From Planctomycetota bacterium (GTDB taxonomy: Bacteria; Planctomycetota; SZUA-567), in contig JAGUZQ010000047.1 of NCBI GenBank assembly GCA_020060765.1, positions 1 to 44,865 of the forward strand: DNA of 44,865 nt. Direction: 5' to 3'. A program made the position numbers and the translations under genes. The notes under the pieces were generated by a model that saw only the letters and a list, made by a program, of their open reading frames with translations, ran no database searches and was not told the origin of the DNA. Below, one piece after another: positions 14,883-23,025 of this stretch (position 1 is its first letter; each line of letters opens with the position of its first letter).

Positions 14883-15824
14883 ATGCCCGGCATTTACGAA
14901 AACAATCCCGCGTCAATCGGCAACACCCCGTTGGTGAGACTGAACCGCGTCGTCGACGGCGCGACGGTATACGCGAAAATCGAGGGGCGCAATCCCGCCT
15001 ATTCCGTCAAGTGCCGCGTCGGAGCAGCCATGATCGCAGACGCCGAAGAACGGGGAACGCTCCAGCCCGGCATGGAAGTGATCGAACCCACCAGCGGCAA
15101 CACCGGCATTGCACTGGCCTACACCTGCGCGGCGAAAGGATACAAACTCACCCTGACCATGCCGGAATCAATGAGCGTGGAACGAAGGAAAGTGCTAGCC
15201 GCCTTCGGGGCGAATCTGCTGCTGACCCCGGCGACGGAAGGAATGTCAGGCGCGATCAGATTAGCCGAACAACTTGCTGCGGAACATCCCGAAAAGTATT
15301 TCCTGCCCCAGCAGTTCAAAAATCCGGCCAATCCCGCCATTCACGAAAAAACCACTGGCCCGGAAATCTGGCGCGATACTGGTGGCGATTTCGACGTGCT
15401 GGTTTCCGGCGTCGGCACTGGCGGCACCATTACCGGCATTTCGCGATATATCAAGCATACCTGCGGCAGGCAGATTATTTCCGTCGCGGTGGAGCCGGAG
15501 ACCAGCCCAGTCATTTCGCAGAAACTGGCGGGGCAAAATCTCGCGCCCGGCAAGCACGGCATCCAGGGCATCGGCGCGGGTTTCATTCCCACCAACCTCG
15601 ACTTGACGCTGATCGACCGCGTGGAAAAGGTAAGCGATGCCGAGGCGATGGCCTACGCCCGGCGGCTGGCGAAAGAGGAAGGCATCCTGAGCGGGATTTC
15701 CTGCGGCGCGGCAGTGGCGGTTGCGGCGCGACTGGCGAGGTTGCCTGAATTCGCCGGCAAGAAGATCGTGGTTATCCTGCCGGATTCGGGCGAACGCTAT
15801 CTGTCGACGCCGTTGTTTGCGTGA
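14883..15824 (+). CDS. cysK: Cysteine synthase (O-acetylserine sulfhydrylase)
   Basis: Makes cysteine from O-acetylserine and sulfide with PLP. 313 residues, the normal CysK length. PLP Lys43 lies in [12 protein letters not shown], the same SVKCR sequence as enterobacterial CysK; substrate loop [10 protein letters not shown] (69-78); phosphate-cup GTGGTITG; and C-terminal [10 protein letters not shown]. The start at 14883 follows AGGAG; a frame opening earlier at 14844 lacks a ribosome site. It lies 39 bp after glyS. A large inverted repeat at 15863 separates it from the convergent gene at 15975-18170. Confidence 0.95.
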   Translation: MPGIYENNPASIGNTPLVRLNRVVDGATVYAKIEGRNPAYSVKCRVGAAMIADAEERGTLQPGMEVIEPTSGNTGIALAYTCAAKGYKLTLTMPESMSVERRKVLAAFGANLLLTPATEGMSGAIRLAEQLAAEHPEKYFLPQQFKNPANPAIHEKTTGPEIWRDTGGDFDVLVSGVGTGGTITGISRYIKHTCGRQIISVAVEPETSPVISQKLAGQNLAPGKHGIQGIGAGFIPTNLDLTLIDRVEKVSDAEAMAYARRLAKEEGILSGISCGAAVAVAARLARLPEFAGKKIVVILPDSGERYLSTPLFA

Positions 15825-15862
15825 GGATTGAAGCGCTCTGTTTTATGAATAAATTTACGCGC

Positions 15863-15940
15863 GTCATTCCTGCGCAGGCAGGAATCCAGTGGGAAAACCA
15901 TACGCAACACCGCCTGGATTCCTGCCTACGCAGGAATGAC
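15863..15940. repeat. Inverted repeat with 27-bp arms (GTCATTCCTGC type)
   Basis: 15863-15889 and 15914-15940 are complementary over 27 bp with a single mismatch, around a 24-base loop. Such CATTCCTGCG...CGCAGGAATG elements are widespread small dispersed repeats in bacteria. Here it lies exactly between two convergent genes and could serve as a bidirectional transcription end. A related half element lies at 41245-41271. Confidence 0.8.
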
Positions 15941-15974
15941 GATTCGCAAAAAGGCGGGAACTTCGGACTGTTTT

Positions 15975-18170
15975 TTATGCCACCCCGCCCAGCACGCGGT
16001 CGCGGAACCCGGACCACTGCTTGTCGGAAGTGATAAAACTGAACCGTCCGCGCAAGTCTAAGAAGAATTCCCACGCCTCGCCGGTGCTGCGGGTGATCAG
16101 TTTCAATCTCACCAGGTTATGCAGGTAATCGAACATCTGCACGTAGAAGCGTTCCGAATCCGGGCTTTCCTTGCCGCGCGTGCGGTCGGCGGCCTGCTGC
16201 ACCTCGCAGAGTTGTTTCAGCAGTTTCACCAGTTGCGGCATGTGCGGGCTGACTTCCGGATGGCGCAGGGTGGGCGAGAGATAAATCTTCGACATCAGGT
16301 GATCGGGTCCCGCGAAAGTTTCCCCCATCAGTTTCTGCGCCAGCCGCGCCGCCTCTTCCAGTTCGAGAGTTCCCAGGGATTTCTCAAACTCGGCGATGGT
16401 AATGCCACCCTTTGGCGCGGCCATGCTGGCGAAGCCGGTCGATTTCTGCGCATCGCGGGAAAGAGTCTTGAGCGCGTCCTCCTCGGCGTCGCCGTGCAAC
16501 CCGGCGGCGGTGACGATGGCGGCGCGCAGGTTGCTGACCACCGCCACCATGTTGTCGGCGACCTTGAGCCGGTCGAGGGCGGTCAGCGCCTCGGTCGCGG
16601 CGCTGGTACGGAGATCCAGTTCGCTTTCCAGGCGGCGGACCAAGCGGTGCAACTCGTCGAGGAACAGGCTGGAGGCCTGCCCCGCCGACTGCGCCTGCAA
16701 AGCCTGCAATTCCTTTTCGCGGTTGTCCATCGCGCGCTGGAGACGCATCCGCTCCATCCGCTCGCTTTCCAGTTCACTGCGCAGCCGCTCGGAATCGAAG
16801 CGCGCGCGGCGGCTTTCGATATCGGAACCGGTCGAGTCGTTCCGCGCGCGGGTCAATTCTTCCTTCAGGGCATGAACCTCGGAGGCCAGCATCTGCTCGC
16901 GCGATTCCTGTTCGCGGATGCGCATCTGCAGGCTGGAGATTTCGGTGCGCGCCGATTCAATGGCGGCCAGCTTTTCTCCCTCCACCGAACCCATTTTATT
17001 GCGCAGCGAAGCGAACTCCTGCTGCAAGGCGTTATGCGCACTTTCCAAGGTCTGATAACGGTGTTCGGTCGAAGAAAGGCGCGTGCGAAGATCCCGGGTT
17101 TCCTGGTCGGTGGAAAGCCAGGCGGTCTGGTAGCGGCGCGCCTTTTCCGACAACTGCCCCAGCAGACTCGCCATTTGCCCGGCCAGATTCTCGACCTCGC
17201 CCGAGGACGTCATCATCGACAGGCTTTCCTTGATCGATTCAATATTTTCCAAAGGAGGCAGTTTCGGCATGCCAGTGCGAATGGATTGCGCGGCGGGGTG
17301 CGGCTCCGGCACCGGTTTCGCGGGCGGGGTCGGCGGAGGAGCCGGACGCTCCGGTTTCAGCGGGGCGACGATGGTCTTGTCCTCAGAATGATCCGACCCG
17401 GTGGAGCCGGAAAGAATATCTTCCATATCCTCGCCGAAAGGTGTTTCCTTTTCCACCGTCTCCAGGCGCGAGATGTCGTTGATTCCTGCATCTTCGTTAT
17501 CCGCTGTCACGCCCGCCATCAAGGAGTCGATATCGCCGCCGGTTTCCGGCGCGGATTCTTCTTCCTCCTCCAAACCGGCCATCAGTTCGTTCAGATCATC
17601 GGAAGGCTGGGATTCGTCCTCTTCCTGCGGCTCTTCCTCGTCGCGCCCCCCGCCGGTAATGTCGCCCAGCAGGGAATCGATATCATCCTGTCCGACATCA
17701 TCCTGCTCGATACTATCCTGTATGGTATCTTCCGCTGATTCCTCGTCAGAGCCGACCAGTCCCGCTACCAAGGCATCGATATCTCCCTGCTCCTGCGGGA
17801 TGTCGTCTTCAGAAACCGCCGGTTCGTCGGTAGCGGTTTCAAGGGAGGATTCGGCCATCTGCCCGCCTATCTCCGCGAACAAGGCGTCGATGTCGTCCTG
17901 TCCCTGCGGCCCGCCGAGGTCTTCCTCTACCGCCGGGAGGTCGGCTATGGTTGCCGATTTTCCTTCCACTTTTACCGCAGCCGCGCCTTGCCCGCCGATT
18001 TCGGAAAACATGGCGTCGATGTCGTCCTGTGATTGGGAGCCGCCTTCATCGGCCAAAGCGTCGACCTGTCCGGAGTCGTTTTCCGGAGGAGGAGCGATGT
18101 CACCGCCACCGCCGCCGCCAAGCGCATCGGCCAATAGTTTATCGATGTCGTCTTGTCCAATATCAGGCAT
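15975..18170 (-). CDS. Large coiled-coil protein with a multivalent DDIDALL motif array
   Basis: 731 residues, no named family. Residues 5-254 are acidic and carry about eight copies of a short motif: GQDDIDKLL (5-13), SQDDIDAMF (47-55), GQDDIDALF (90-98), QGDIDALV (128-135), GQDDIDSLL (160-168), SDDLNELM (190-197), GGDIDSLM (211-218) and GEDMEDIL (246-253). The motif resembles the N-terminal SQDEIDALL peptide of the flagellar switch protein FliM, which binds phospho-CheY. A Pro-rich linker (266-306) follows, then a long coiled coil (about 320-535, many Glu/Arg/Leu heptads) and a helical C-terminal domain of about 190 residues ending SDKQWSGFRDRVLG. No signal peptide or membrane helix. AGGGA precedes the start. 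Own promoter at 18229. Possible scaffold or hub (inference); function unknown. Confidence 0.85.
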   Translation of the reverse strand: MPDIGQDDIDKLLADALGGGGGGDIAPPPENDSGQVDALADEGGSQSQDDIDAMFSEIGGQGAAAVKVEGKSATIADLPAVEEDLGGPQGQDDIDALFAEIGGQMAESSLETATDEPAVSEDDIPQEQGDIDALVAGLVGSDEESAEDTIQDSIEQDDVGQDDIDSLLGDITGGGRDEEEPQEEDESQPSDDLNELMAGLEEEEESAPETGGDIDSLMAGVTADNEDAGINDISRLETVEKETPFGEDMEDILSGSTGSDHSEDKTIVAPLKPERPAPPPTPPAKPVPEPHPAAQSIRTGMPKLPPLENIESIKESLSMMTSSGEVENLAGQMASLLGQLSEKARRYQTAWLSTDQETRDLRTRLSSTEHRYQTLESAHNALQQEFASLRNKMGSVEGEKLAAIESARTEISSLQMRIREQESREQMLASEVHALKEELTRARNDSTGSDIESRRARFDSERLRSELESERMERMRLQRAMDNREKELQALQAQSAGQASSLFLDELHRLVRRLESELDLRTSAATEALTALDRLKVADNMVAVVSNLRAAIVTAAGLHGDAEEDALKTLSRDAQKSTGFASMAAPKGGITIAEFEKSLGTLELEEAARLAQKLMGETFAGPDHLMSKIYLSPTLRHPEVSPHMPQLVKLLKQLCEVQQAADRTRGKESPDSERFYVQMFDYLHNLVRLKLITRSTGEAWEFFLDLRGRFSFITSDKQWSGFRDRVLGGVA
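17409..18158 (-). repeat. Coding region of the eightfold DDIDALL motif array
   Basis: DNA for residues 5-254 of the coiled-coil protein. Copies are spaced unevenly (about 20-45 residues) and the DNA between them is diverged, so this is an old or selected motif series, not a recent tandem duplication. Confidence 0.75.
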
Positions 18171-18228
18171 GTTTCCCTTTCAGAAAAACCGGCAACCGCT
18201 CCCGCCCTGTCTGTCAAACGGCTTAATA

Positions 18229-18257
18229 AAAATAACTGATCAGGCGTTTTATGTCAA
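18229..18257 (-). promoter_or_regulatory. Sigma70 promoter for the coiled-coil protein gene
   Basis: On the minus strand TTGACA (18257-18252), 17-bp spacer, TATTTT (18234-18229). It lies 59 bases before the start codon at 18170 and just downstream of a terminator hairpin. Confidence 0.6.
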
Positions 18258-18270
18258 GCAGCAACAGAAA

Positions 18271-18301
18271 CACCGCGCCTCTCCTGGGGGAAAGCGCGGT
18301 G
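18271..18301 (-). terminator. Hairpin terminator of the 46-residue protein gene
   Basis: CACCGCGC and GCGCGGTG form an 8-bp stem around 15 bases; on the minus strand it is followed by TTTCTGTTGC. It separates the small gene from the next minus-strand promoter. Confidence 0.55.
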
Positions 18302-18335
18302 CGATTACGAAATAACGGTTAAGACCGGGCACGAA

Positions 18336-18476
18336 TTACTCGGCTGACGGAGATTTCTTGTCTACCATGACCCAGCGCTTGCGTCCGCGGATCGTAACCC
18401 TCTTCATTCCTTTGGCCTTCTTCGCCTTGACCGCGATCTGCTTGCGTGTTTTGACCAACCTGCTCTTGAATTCCAT
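18336..18476 (-). CDS. 46-residue strongly basic protein
   Basis: MEFKSRLVKTRKQIAV..., about one third Lys and Arg, with an aromatic patch RKRWVMVD near the end. The start at 18476 has AGAGGA upstream; longer in-frame starts add a hydrophobic stretch without a ribosome site. It is flanked by its own promoter (18523-18550) and terminator (18271-18301), which supports a real gene. Not recognised; the charge suggests RNA or ribosome binding like the other small basic protein at 10659 (inference). Confidence 0.65.
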   Translation of the reverse strand: MEFKSRLVKTRKQIAVKAKKAKGMKRVTIRGRKRWVMVDKKSPSAE

Positions 18477-18522
18477 CTTGATTCCTCTTATCATGCACAA
18501 AAAAATAAATGCTGAAGATGAA

Positions 18523-18550
18523 AGTATAACGCAACTTCCCACAGATGCAA
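18523..18550 (-). promoter_or_regulatory. Probable promoter of the 46-residue protein gene
   Basis: Minus strand TTGCAT (18550-18545), 16-bp spacer, TATACT (18528-18523). It lies 47 bases before the start codon. Confidence 0.45.
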
Positions 18551-18663
18551 CAAAAAAGAATCTGCCGCGACCAGCGCAAGCAAAAACCTAACATTGATTT
18601 TACTTGCTAAAAAGAGCCGGGGTAATATAGAATAACAATGATGTCTTTTGCAGGAGAACCGTC

Positions 18664-19137
18664 ATGCCTTCTGGTAACACGATTATTACCGACAATATTT
18701 CGCCGGAAAACATTCTGATCCGTCCGACGCCCGAAGACAGAAAATCAGTCGTAAAGACGCTGATCGAAAATCTGGTCGAAACCGGCAAGCTGGCCAAAAG
18801 CCAGGTTTCGTCGGTCTCGCGCCTGATCAAGGAGCGCGAGGACATGGGCAGCACCGCTATCGGCGGCGGCGTCGCCCTGCCGCATGCGCGGGTAAAATTC
18901 ACCGACCGCATTATCTGCGCCTACGCGCTGCTGGAAGAGGGGGAAGGCTTTAATTCCCTTGATGGCGCACCCGTCAGCCACGTTTTTCTGATCCTCAGCC
19001 CCAAGGACGATGACCAGACGCATATCGCATTCCTTAAAGCCCTTACCCTCTTTACTCGCAATCACGTCGCTCTGCACGCCCTGGCCGGCTGCAAGACCGC
19101 CAAGGAAGCCTGTAGCGTCATGCAGGATTACGCATAA
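18664..19137 (+). CDS. PTS EIIA component, PtsN/fructose type
   Basis: 157 residues, one PTS_EIIA type 2 domain. The phosphorylated histidine lies in GGGVALPHARV, with GSTAIGGG just before it. The pattern LSPKDDDQTHIAFLKALTLF matches the family's conserved dimer/active-site helix. Stand-alone domains of this length usually act in the nitrogen-PTS, a regulatory phosphorelay, and not in sugar transport. No EI, HPr or EIIBC gene is nearby, so the donor is encoded elsewhere. AGGAG precedes the ATG. Confidence 0.88.
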   Translation: MPSGNTIITDNISPENILIRPTPEDRKSVVKTLIENLVETGKLAKSQVSSVSRLIKEREDMGSTAIGGGVALPHARVKFTDRIICAYALLEEGEGFNSLDGAPVSHVFLILSPKDDDQTHIAFLKALTLFTRNHVALHALAGCKTAKEACSVMQDYA

Positions 19138-19313
19138 AAAAAACGTGACCGAGCATAATCGCACGCAGATATTCCTCGCAAAACTGTTGGGAACTTATTG
19201 TGAGGAGCCTTGAGGCTCTTAGGTGGACGCGCTGGTGTGCGAACCGACGTGCAAGTGTATTCAAGGGGACAGGCGTGTTGTGGCACGCATATTTGAGAAC
19301 AGGAAGAATCATC

Positions 19314-19745
19314 ATGAGCAAACTGAAAATACTGTTCCTGTGTACTGGCAATTCCTGCCGCAGCCAGATGGCTGAAGGCTGGGCGCGGTTTCTCAAGGGC
19401 GAGTCTATCGACGCCTGTTCGGCAGGCATCGAAACGCACGGCCTGAACCCCAACGCAGTCAAGGTGATGGCCGAAGCGGGGGTGGATATTTCCGCACACA
19501 AAAGCCGGAATGTCAGAGAATTCAAAGGCGTGGAGTTCGACTACGTGGTCACGGTCTGCGGGCACGCCAACGAAAACTGCCCGTTCTTCCCCGGCAAGGC
19601 GAAGATCGTGCATGTCGGTTTCGAGGATCCTCCGAAACTGGCGGAAAGCTGCAAAACCGAGGAGAAAAAGCTTGATTGCTACCGGCGGGTGCGGGACGAA
19701 ATCCGCGCCTTCGTTGATGCGCTGCCGGGGTCGCTGGCGCAGTAG
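19314..19745 (+). CDS. arsC: Arsenate reductase, thioredoxin-coupled type
   Basis: Reduces arsenate to arsenite using a cysteine relay. 143 residues with a low-molecular-weight phosphatase fold: FLCTGNSCRSQMAEG carries Cys10 in the CX5R phosphate loop, and the redox pair is Cys82 and Cys89 in VCGHANENCPFF. These three positions match Bacillus subtilis/Staphylococcus-type ArsC, so thioredoxin should be the reductant. The start at 19314 follows AGGAAG. No arsR or arsenite pump gene is adjacent, so expression or use outside a full ars operon is likely. Confidence 0.9.
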   Translation: MSKLKILFLCTGNSCRSQMAEGWARFLKGESIDACSAGIETHGLNPNAVKVMAEAGVDISAHKSRNVREFKGVEFDYVVTVCGHANENCPFFPGKAKIVHVGFEDPPKLAESCKTEEKKLDCYRRVRDEIRAFVDALPGSLAQ

Positions 19746-19879
19746 TCAGGAAGCCGGTTTGTCATATTCGACAATGGTGATCCGGGCGAATGATCCGATT
19801 TGCCCCCCTAGACATCTCGGTTCAAGGCTTTTGTGATGGGTAGTAGAGCATAATAATGCCACCTGAAGCGGGATTTACC

Positions 19880-19908
19880 TTGACATCGCGCTTGTATTGG
19901 TTTATTTT
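19880..19908 (+). promoter_or_regulatory. Sigma70 promoter of the arg operon
   Basis: TTGACA (19880-19885), 17-bp spacer, TATTTT (19903-19908), 42 bases before argB. I see no ARG-box palindrome. Confidence 0.65.
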
Positions 19909-19949
19909 TATTGATACATCATGAAAGGATGCAACCTCGGAGTATTGCT

Positions 19950-20831
19950 ATGCTTACAGAAGCGGTTAAAAAGTCTGCGACACTGATAGAAGCACTCCCT
20001 TACATTAAGGCATTCAATAACAAGATAGTGGTTATCAAGTTGGGCGGCAGCGCCCAGACCGATCATGCCATCCTGCGCCGGATTTTCACCGATATCGACT
20101 GTATGATTACCCTCGGGATGCGCCCGGTGGTGGTCTACGGCGGCGGCAAGAAAATCAGCGCTGCCATGGAAAAAGCAGGCAAAAAAGCCGAGTTCATCGA
20201 TGGTCAGCGCGTCACCGACCGCGAAACCATTCAAATCGTCGCAAACGTGCTGATCGATGACATCGGCACGGAACTGCTGGGGCTGCTGGAAGAATGCGGC
20301 GGACGCGGCGAACTGGTTAACGGTCGCGATCACGATTTCCTGCGCGCGGTGAAAAAGAATCTCCCCGACAAGCCGGAAGTCGACCTCGGCTGCGTGGGCG
20401 AACCCGTCGCGATTGACGCGGTGCTGGTATATAATATATTAGAGAAAAAACGTATTCCCATAATCGGGCCGGTGGCAAGAGGTTGCGGACTGGACAACGG
20501 AACATTGTACAATATCAACGCCGACACCGCCAGTTCGTTGATCGCGCGCGATTTACATGCGGAAAAGCTGGTATTTCTGTCTGATATTACCGGCATTTAC
20601 CGCGACGTGAAAGATCAGGAATCACTGATCAGCCATATCAACCAGAAAGAAGTTTACAAACTGATCGACGAAGGCGTCATTTCCGGCGGCATGATCCCCA
20701 AGGTGCAGGCGGCGGAATATGCGCTGGAAGGAGGCGTGCGCAAGGTTCACATCGTCTCCGGCGAACAGCCGCACGCGCTTATCCTGGAATTGTTTACCGA
20801 TACAGGCGTAGGCACTGAACTGGTTTTATAG
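19950..20831 (+). CDS. argB: Acetylglutamate kinase
   Basis: Second step of arginine synthesis: phosphorylates N-acetylglutamate. 293 residues, normal length. Amino-acid-kinase features are VVIKLGGSAQTD near residue 30, VVVYGGGKKISAAM, GQRVTDRET, NINADTASSLIA and FLSDITGIYRD, with GGMIPKVQAAEYAL near the C-terminus. The start at 19950 is chosen because GGAG lies seven bases upstream. First gene of argB-argD-argF; the cyclic or linear pathway genes argC and argJ are not in the window. The stop is followed at once by a GTGCCGCAC...GCATATTT repeat. Confidence 0.95.
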   Translation: MLTEAVKKSATLIEALPYIKAFNNKIVVIKLGGSAQTDHAILRRIFTDIDCMITLGMRPVVVYGGGKKISAAMEKAGKKAEFIDGQRVTDRETIQIVANVLIDDIGTELLGLLEECGGRGELVNGRDHDFLRAVKKNLPDKPEVDLGCVGEPVAIDAVLVYNILEKKRIPIIGPVARGCGLDNGTLYNINADTASSLIARDLHAEKLVFLSDITGIYRDVKDQESLISHINQKEVYKLIDEGVISGGMIPKVQAAEYALEGGVRKVHIVSGEQPHALILELFTDTGVGTELVL

Positions 20832-20906
20832 GTGCGTGCCGCACACGCATATTTCGCAAGCGAGTGCGGAACATTTGGTTTAATATCATTGTGAAAGAAG
20901 TAACGA

Positions 20907-22103
20907 ATGAACACTTCAGAGATCAAGAGCCTGTTTGATAAATATGTCATGTCCAACTATACCCGTCTGCCGCTGGCGATTGTCAGGGGAAAGGGCAACT
21001 GGGTATGGGACGCGGAAGGAAAAAAGTATCTCGACCTGTTTCCCGGCTGGGGCGTGGCGGGGCTGGGGCATTGCCATCCGAAAATCGTGGAGGCGGTAAA
21101 GCGTCAGGCGGAAAAACTGATCCACGTCGCCAACAACTTTTATATCGAAGAACAGGGGCTTTTCGCGGAAAAGCTGTCCACCAAGGCGTCGGGGCAGAAA
21201 TGCTTTTTCGCCAACTCCGGCGCGGAAGCCAATGAAGGCGCGATCAAACTGGCGCGTCTGCACTGCCAGCCGCGTTATAAAATCGTCACCCTGATGCACT
21301 CGTTCCACGGGCGTTCGTTCGCTGCGATTACCGCGACCGGTCAGCCTCATTACCAGAAAGGCTTTGCCCCGCTAGTGCCGGGATTCAGCTACGCGGAGAT
21401 CAACGACTTCGCCTCGGTGGAAAAACTGGTCGATGACGAAACCTGTGCGGTGATGCTGGAACCGGTGCAGGGCGAAGGCGGGGTTTACCCGTGTGAAAAA
21501 ACTTTCTTGCAGAAACTGCGCGAAATGTGCGACCGGAAGAAGATGCTGCTGATTTTCGACGAAGTGCAGACCAGCCCCTGCCGCCTGGGGGAATGGTTCG
21601 GCTATCAGCACTTCGGCGTAACTCCCGACATCCTCACCAGTGCGAAATCCATCGCCGGAGGAATGCCGCTAGGTGTAATCATGGCGCTGCCGGAAGTGGC
21701 GGCCAGCCTGAAACCGGGCACCCACGCCAGCACTTTCGGCGGCAATTCCATCGGTTGCGCCGCAGGCGTCGCGGCTTTCGAGGCGATGGAAGAAGAAGAC
21801 ATGCTGGGCAATATCCGCAAACAAGGCGCTTTGATCGACCAGCGGATGGCGGAAATTCGGGGAAAAGTCGGTGGCATCGCGCAGATTCGCCGGGTAGGCT
21901 TCATGCTGGGGGTGGAGCTGGAATTCCCCGGCGCGGCGGTGGTAGACGACTGCCGCGAAAACGGCCTGCTGATAAACTGCACGCATGAAAAAGTGCTGCG
22001 GATGCTGCCAGCGTTCAATACGACCGCGGACGAATTCAACCAGGGGTTTGCTATCCTGACGCAAGCCCTGAAACGCTGCCGGGAAACGGCGGGAGTGAAA
22101 TAG
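20907..22103 (+). CDS. argD: Acetylornithine aminotransferase
   Basis: Converts N-acetylglutamate semialdehyde to N-acetylornithine with PLP and glutamate. 398 residues, class III aminotransferase: FPGWGVAGLGHCHPKI, FANSGAEANEGAIKLAR, HGRSFAA, IFDEVQTSPCRLG, and the PLP lysine in TSAKSIAGGMPLG. TSPCRLGEWF replaces the more usual TGxGRTG, a variant to note but not disabling. It lies 75 bp after argB; only a weak GAAAG ribosome site is visible. Two bases separate it from argF. Confidence 0.93.
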   Translation: MNTSEIKSLFDKYVMSNYTRLPLAIVRGKGNWVWDAEGKKYLDLFPGWGVAGLGHCHPKIVEAVKRQAEKLIHVANNFYIEEQGLFAEKLSTKASGQKCFFANSGAEANEGAIKLARLHCQPRYKIVTLMHSFHGRSFAAITATGQPHYQKGFAPLVPGFSYAEINDFASVEKLVDDETCAVMLEPVQGEGGVYPCEKTFLQKLREMCDRKKMLLIFDEVQTSPCRLGEWFGYQHFGVTPDILTSAKSIAGGMPLGVIMALPEVAASLKPGTHASTFGGNSIGCAAGVAAFEAMEEEDMLGNIRKQGALIDQRMAEIRGKVGGIAQIRRVGFMLGVELEFPGAAVVDDCRENGLLINCTHEKVLRMLPAFNTTADEFNQGFAILTQALKRCRETAGVK

Positions 22104-22105
22104 AC

Positions 22106-23020
22106 GTGAAACATTTTATCGAAATTCTAGACCACGAACCGGCGGAACTGGAGCATATTCTGTCGGTGTCAGCTGATTTAAAAAAGAGGTTGAAAAACGG
22201 CATTGCCGACCGGCTGATGCTGGGCAAGACACTGGGAATGTTTTTCGAAAAACCCTCCACCCGCACACGCGTCAGCCAGGAATGCGCGGTGGTATCGATG
22301 GGCGGGGTGGCGATTAACCTGGAAAGCTCCTCGCGGCTGGGAGAACGCGAGGCTATACGCGACGTGGCGCGGGTTATGAGCCGTTACGTCAGCCTGCTGT
22401 CGATACGAACTTTCGGTCACGAGCTGGTGAAGGAACTGGCGCGGTGGAGCGACGTGCCGGTAATCAACACCCTGTCCGACTATTCCCATCCCACCCAGGC
22501 AATGGCCGACATTCAGACCATGCGGGAGCATGTGGGAGACACTGCCGGTAAAACCCTAACTTATATTGGCGACGGCAATAATGTGGCGCGCAGTCTTTTT
22601 TCGATTTGCGCGAAACTTGGCGTTCGTTTTGCTTGCGCAACGCCCGAAGGATACGAACTGGACAAAGAATTTCTGAGCTATGCCGAAAAATGCTGCCCTA
22701 AAGCGGAGATCCTTCTGACAAACGACCCCGCGCTGGCGGTAAAGGAAGCTGCGGTGGTGTATACTGACGTGTGGACCAGTATGGGTCAGGAAAAGGAGAA
22801 GTCGGAACGGATAAAGACTTTCGCTCCCTACCAGGTGAATGCCGAACTGATGGCGAAAGCGCCGCAGAGAGCGTTGGTGATGCACTGCCTGCCGGCTCAC
22901 CGGGGAGAGGAGATTACCGACGAGGTGATGGAATCCAAATATTCCGTGGTCTTTGACGAAGCCGAAAACCGAATGCATATCTATCGCTCGCTGTTTGCGC
23001 TCTTGCTGGGAGAACGGTAA
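22106..23020 (+). CDS. argF: Ornithine carbamoyltransferase
   Basis: Joins ornithine and carbamoyl phosphate to give citrulline. 304 residues. Carbamoyl-phosphate loop EKPSTRTR (48-55), SSRLGEREAIRDVARV, HPTQAMADI (128-136; Thr in place of the common Cys or Thr variant) and the catalytic HCLPAHRGEE near the C-terminus. The HCLPAHRG motif favours ornithine over N-acetylornithine as substrate. Starts with GTG two bases after the argD stop, so translation is coupled. Followed after five bases by the response regulator gene. Confidence 0.93.
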   Translation: MKHFIEILDHEPAELEHILSVSADLKKRLKNGIADRLMLGKTLGMFFEKPSTRTRVSQECAVVSMGGVAINLESSSRLGEREAIRDVARVMSRYVSLLSIRTFGHELVKELARWSDVPVINTLSDYSHPTQAMADIQTMREHVGDTAGKTLTYIGDGNNVARSLFSICAKLGVRFACATPEGYELDKEFLSYAEKCCPKAEILLTNDPALAVKEAAVVYTDVWTSMGQEKEKSERIKTFAPYQVNAELMAKAPQRALVMHCLPAHRGEEITDEVMESKYSVVFDEAENRMHIYRSLFALLLGER

Positions 23021-23025
23021 CGCCA

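Noticed and set aside
15863..15940. CRISPR-like repeat
   Set aside because: A single inverted repeat with no regular spacers and no cas genes.
16119..17738. 539-codon frame opposite the coiled-coil gene
   Set aside because: Composition is that of a reverse-complemented Glu/Ala-rich coiled coil; the minus strand has promoter, ribosome site and motif array.
19921..19986. Possible arginine leader peptide before argB (21 codons overlapping the start)
   Set aside because: Only two Arg near its end, no competing hairpins and no T run; a chance frame.
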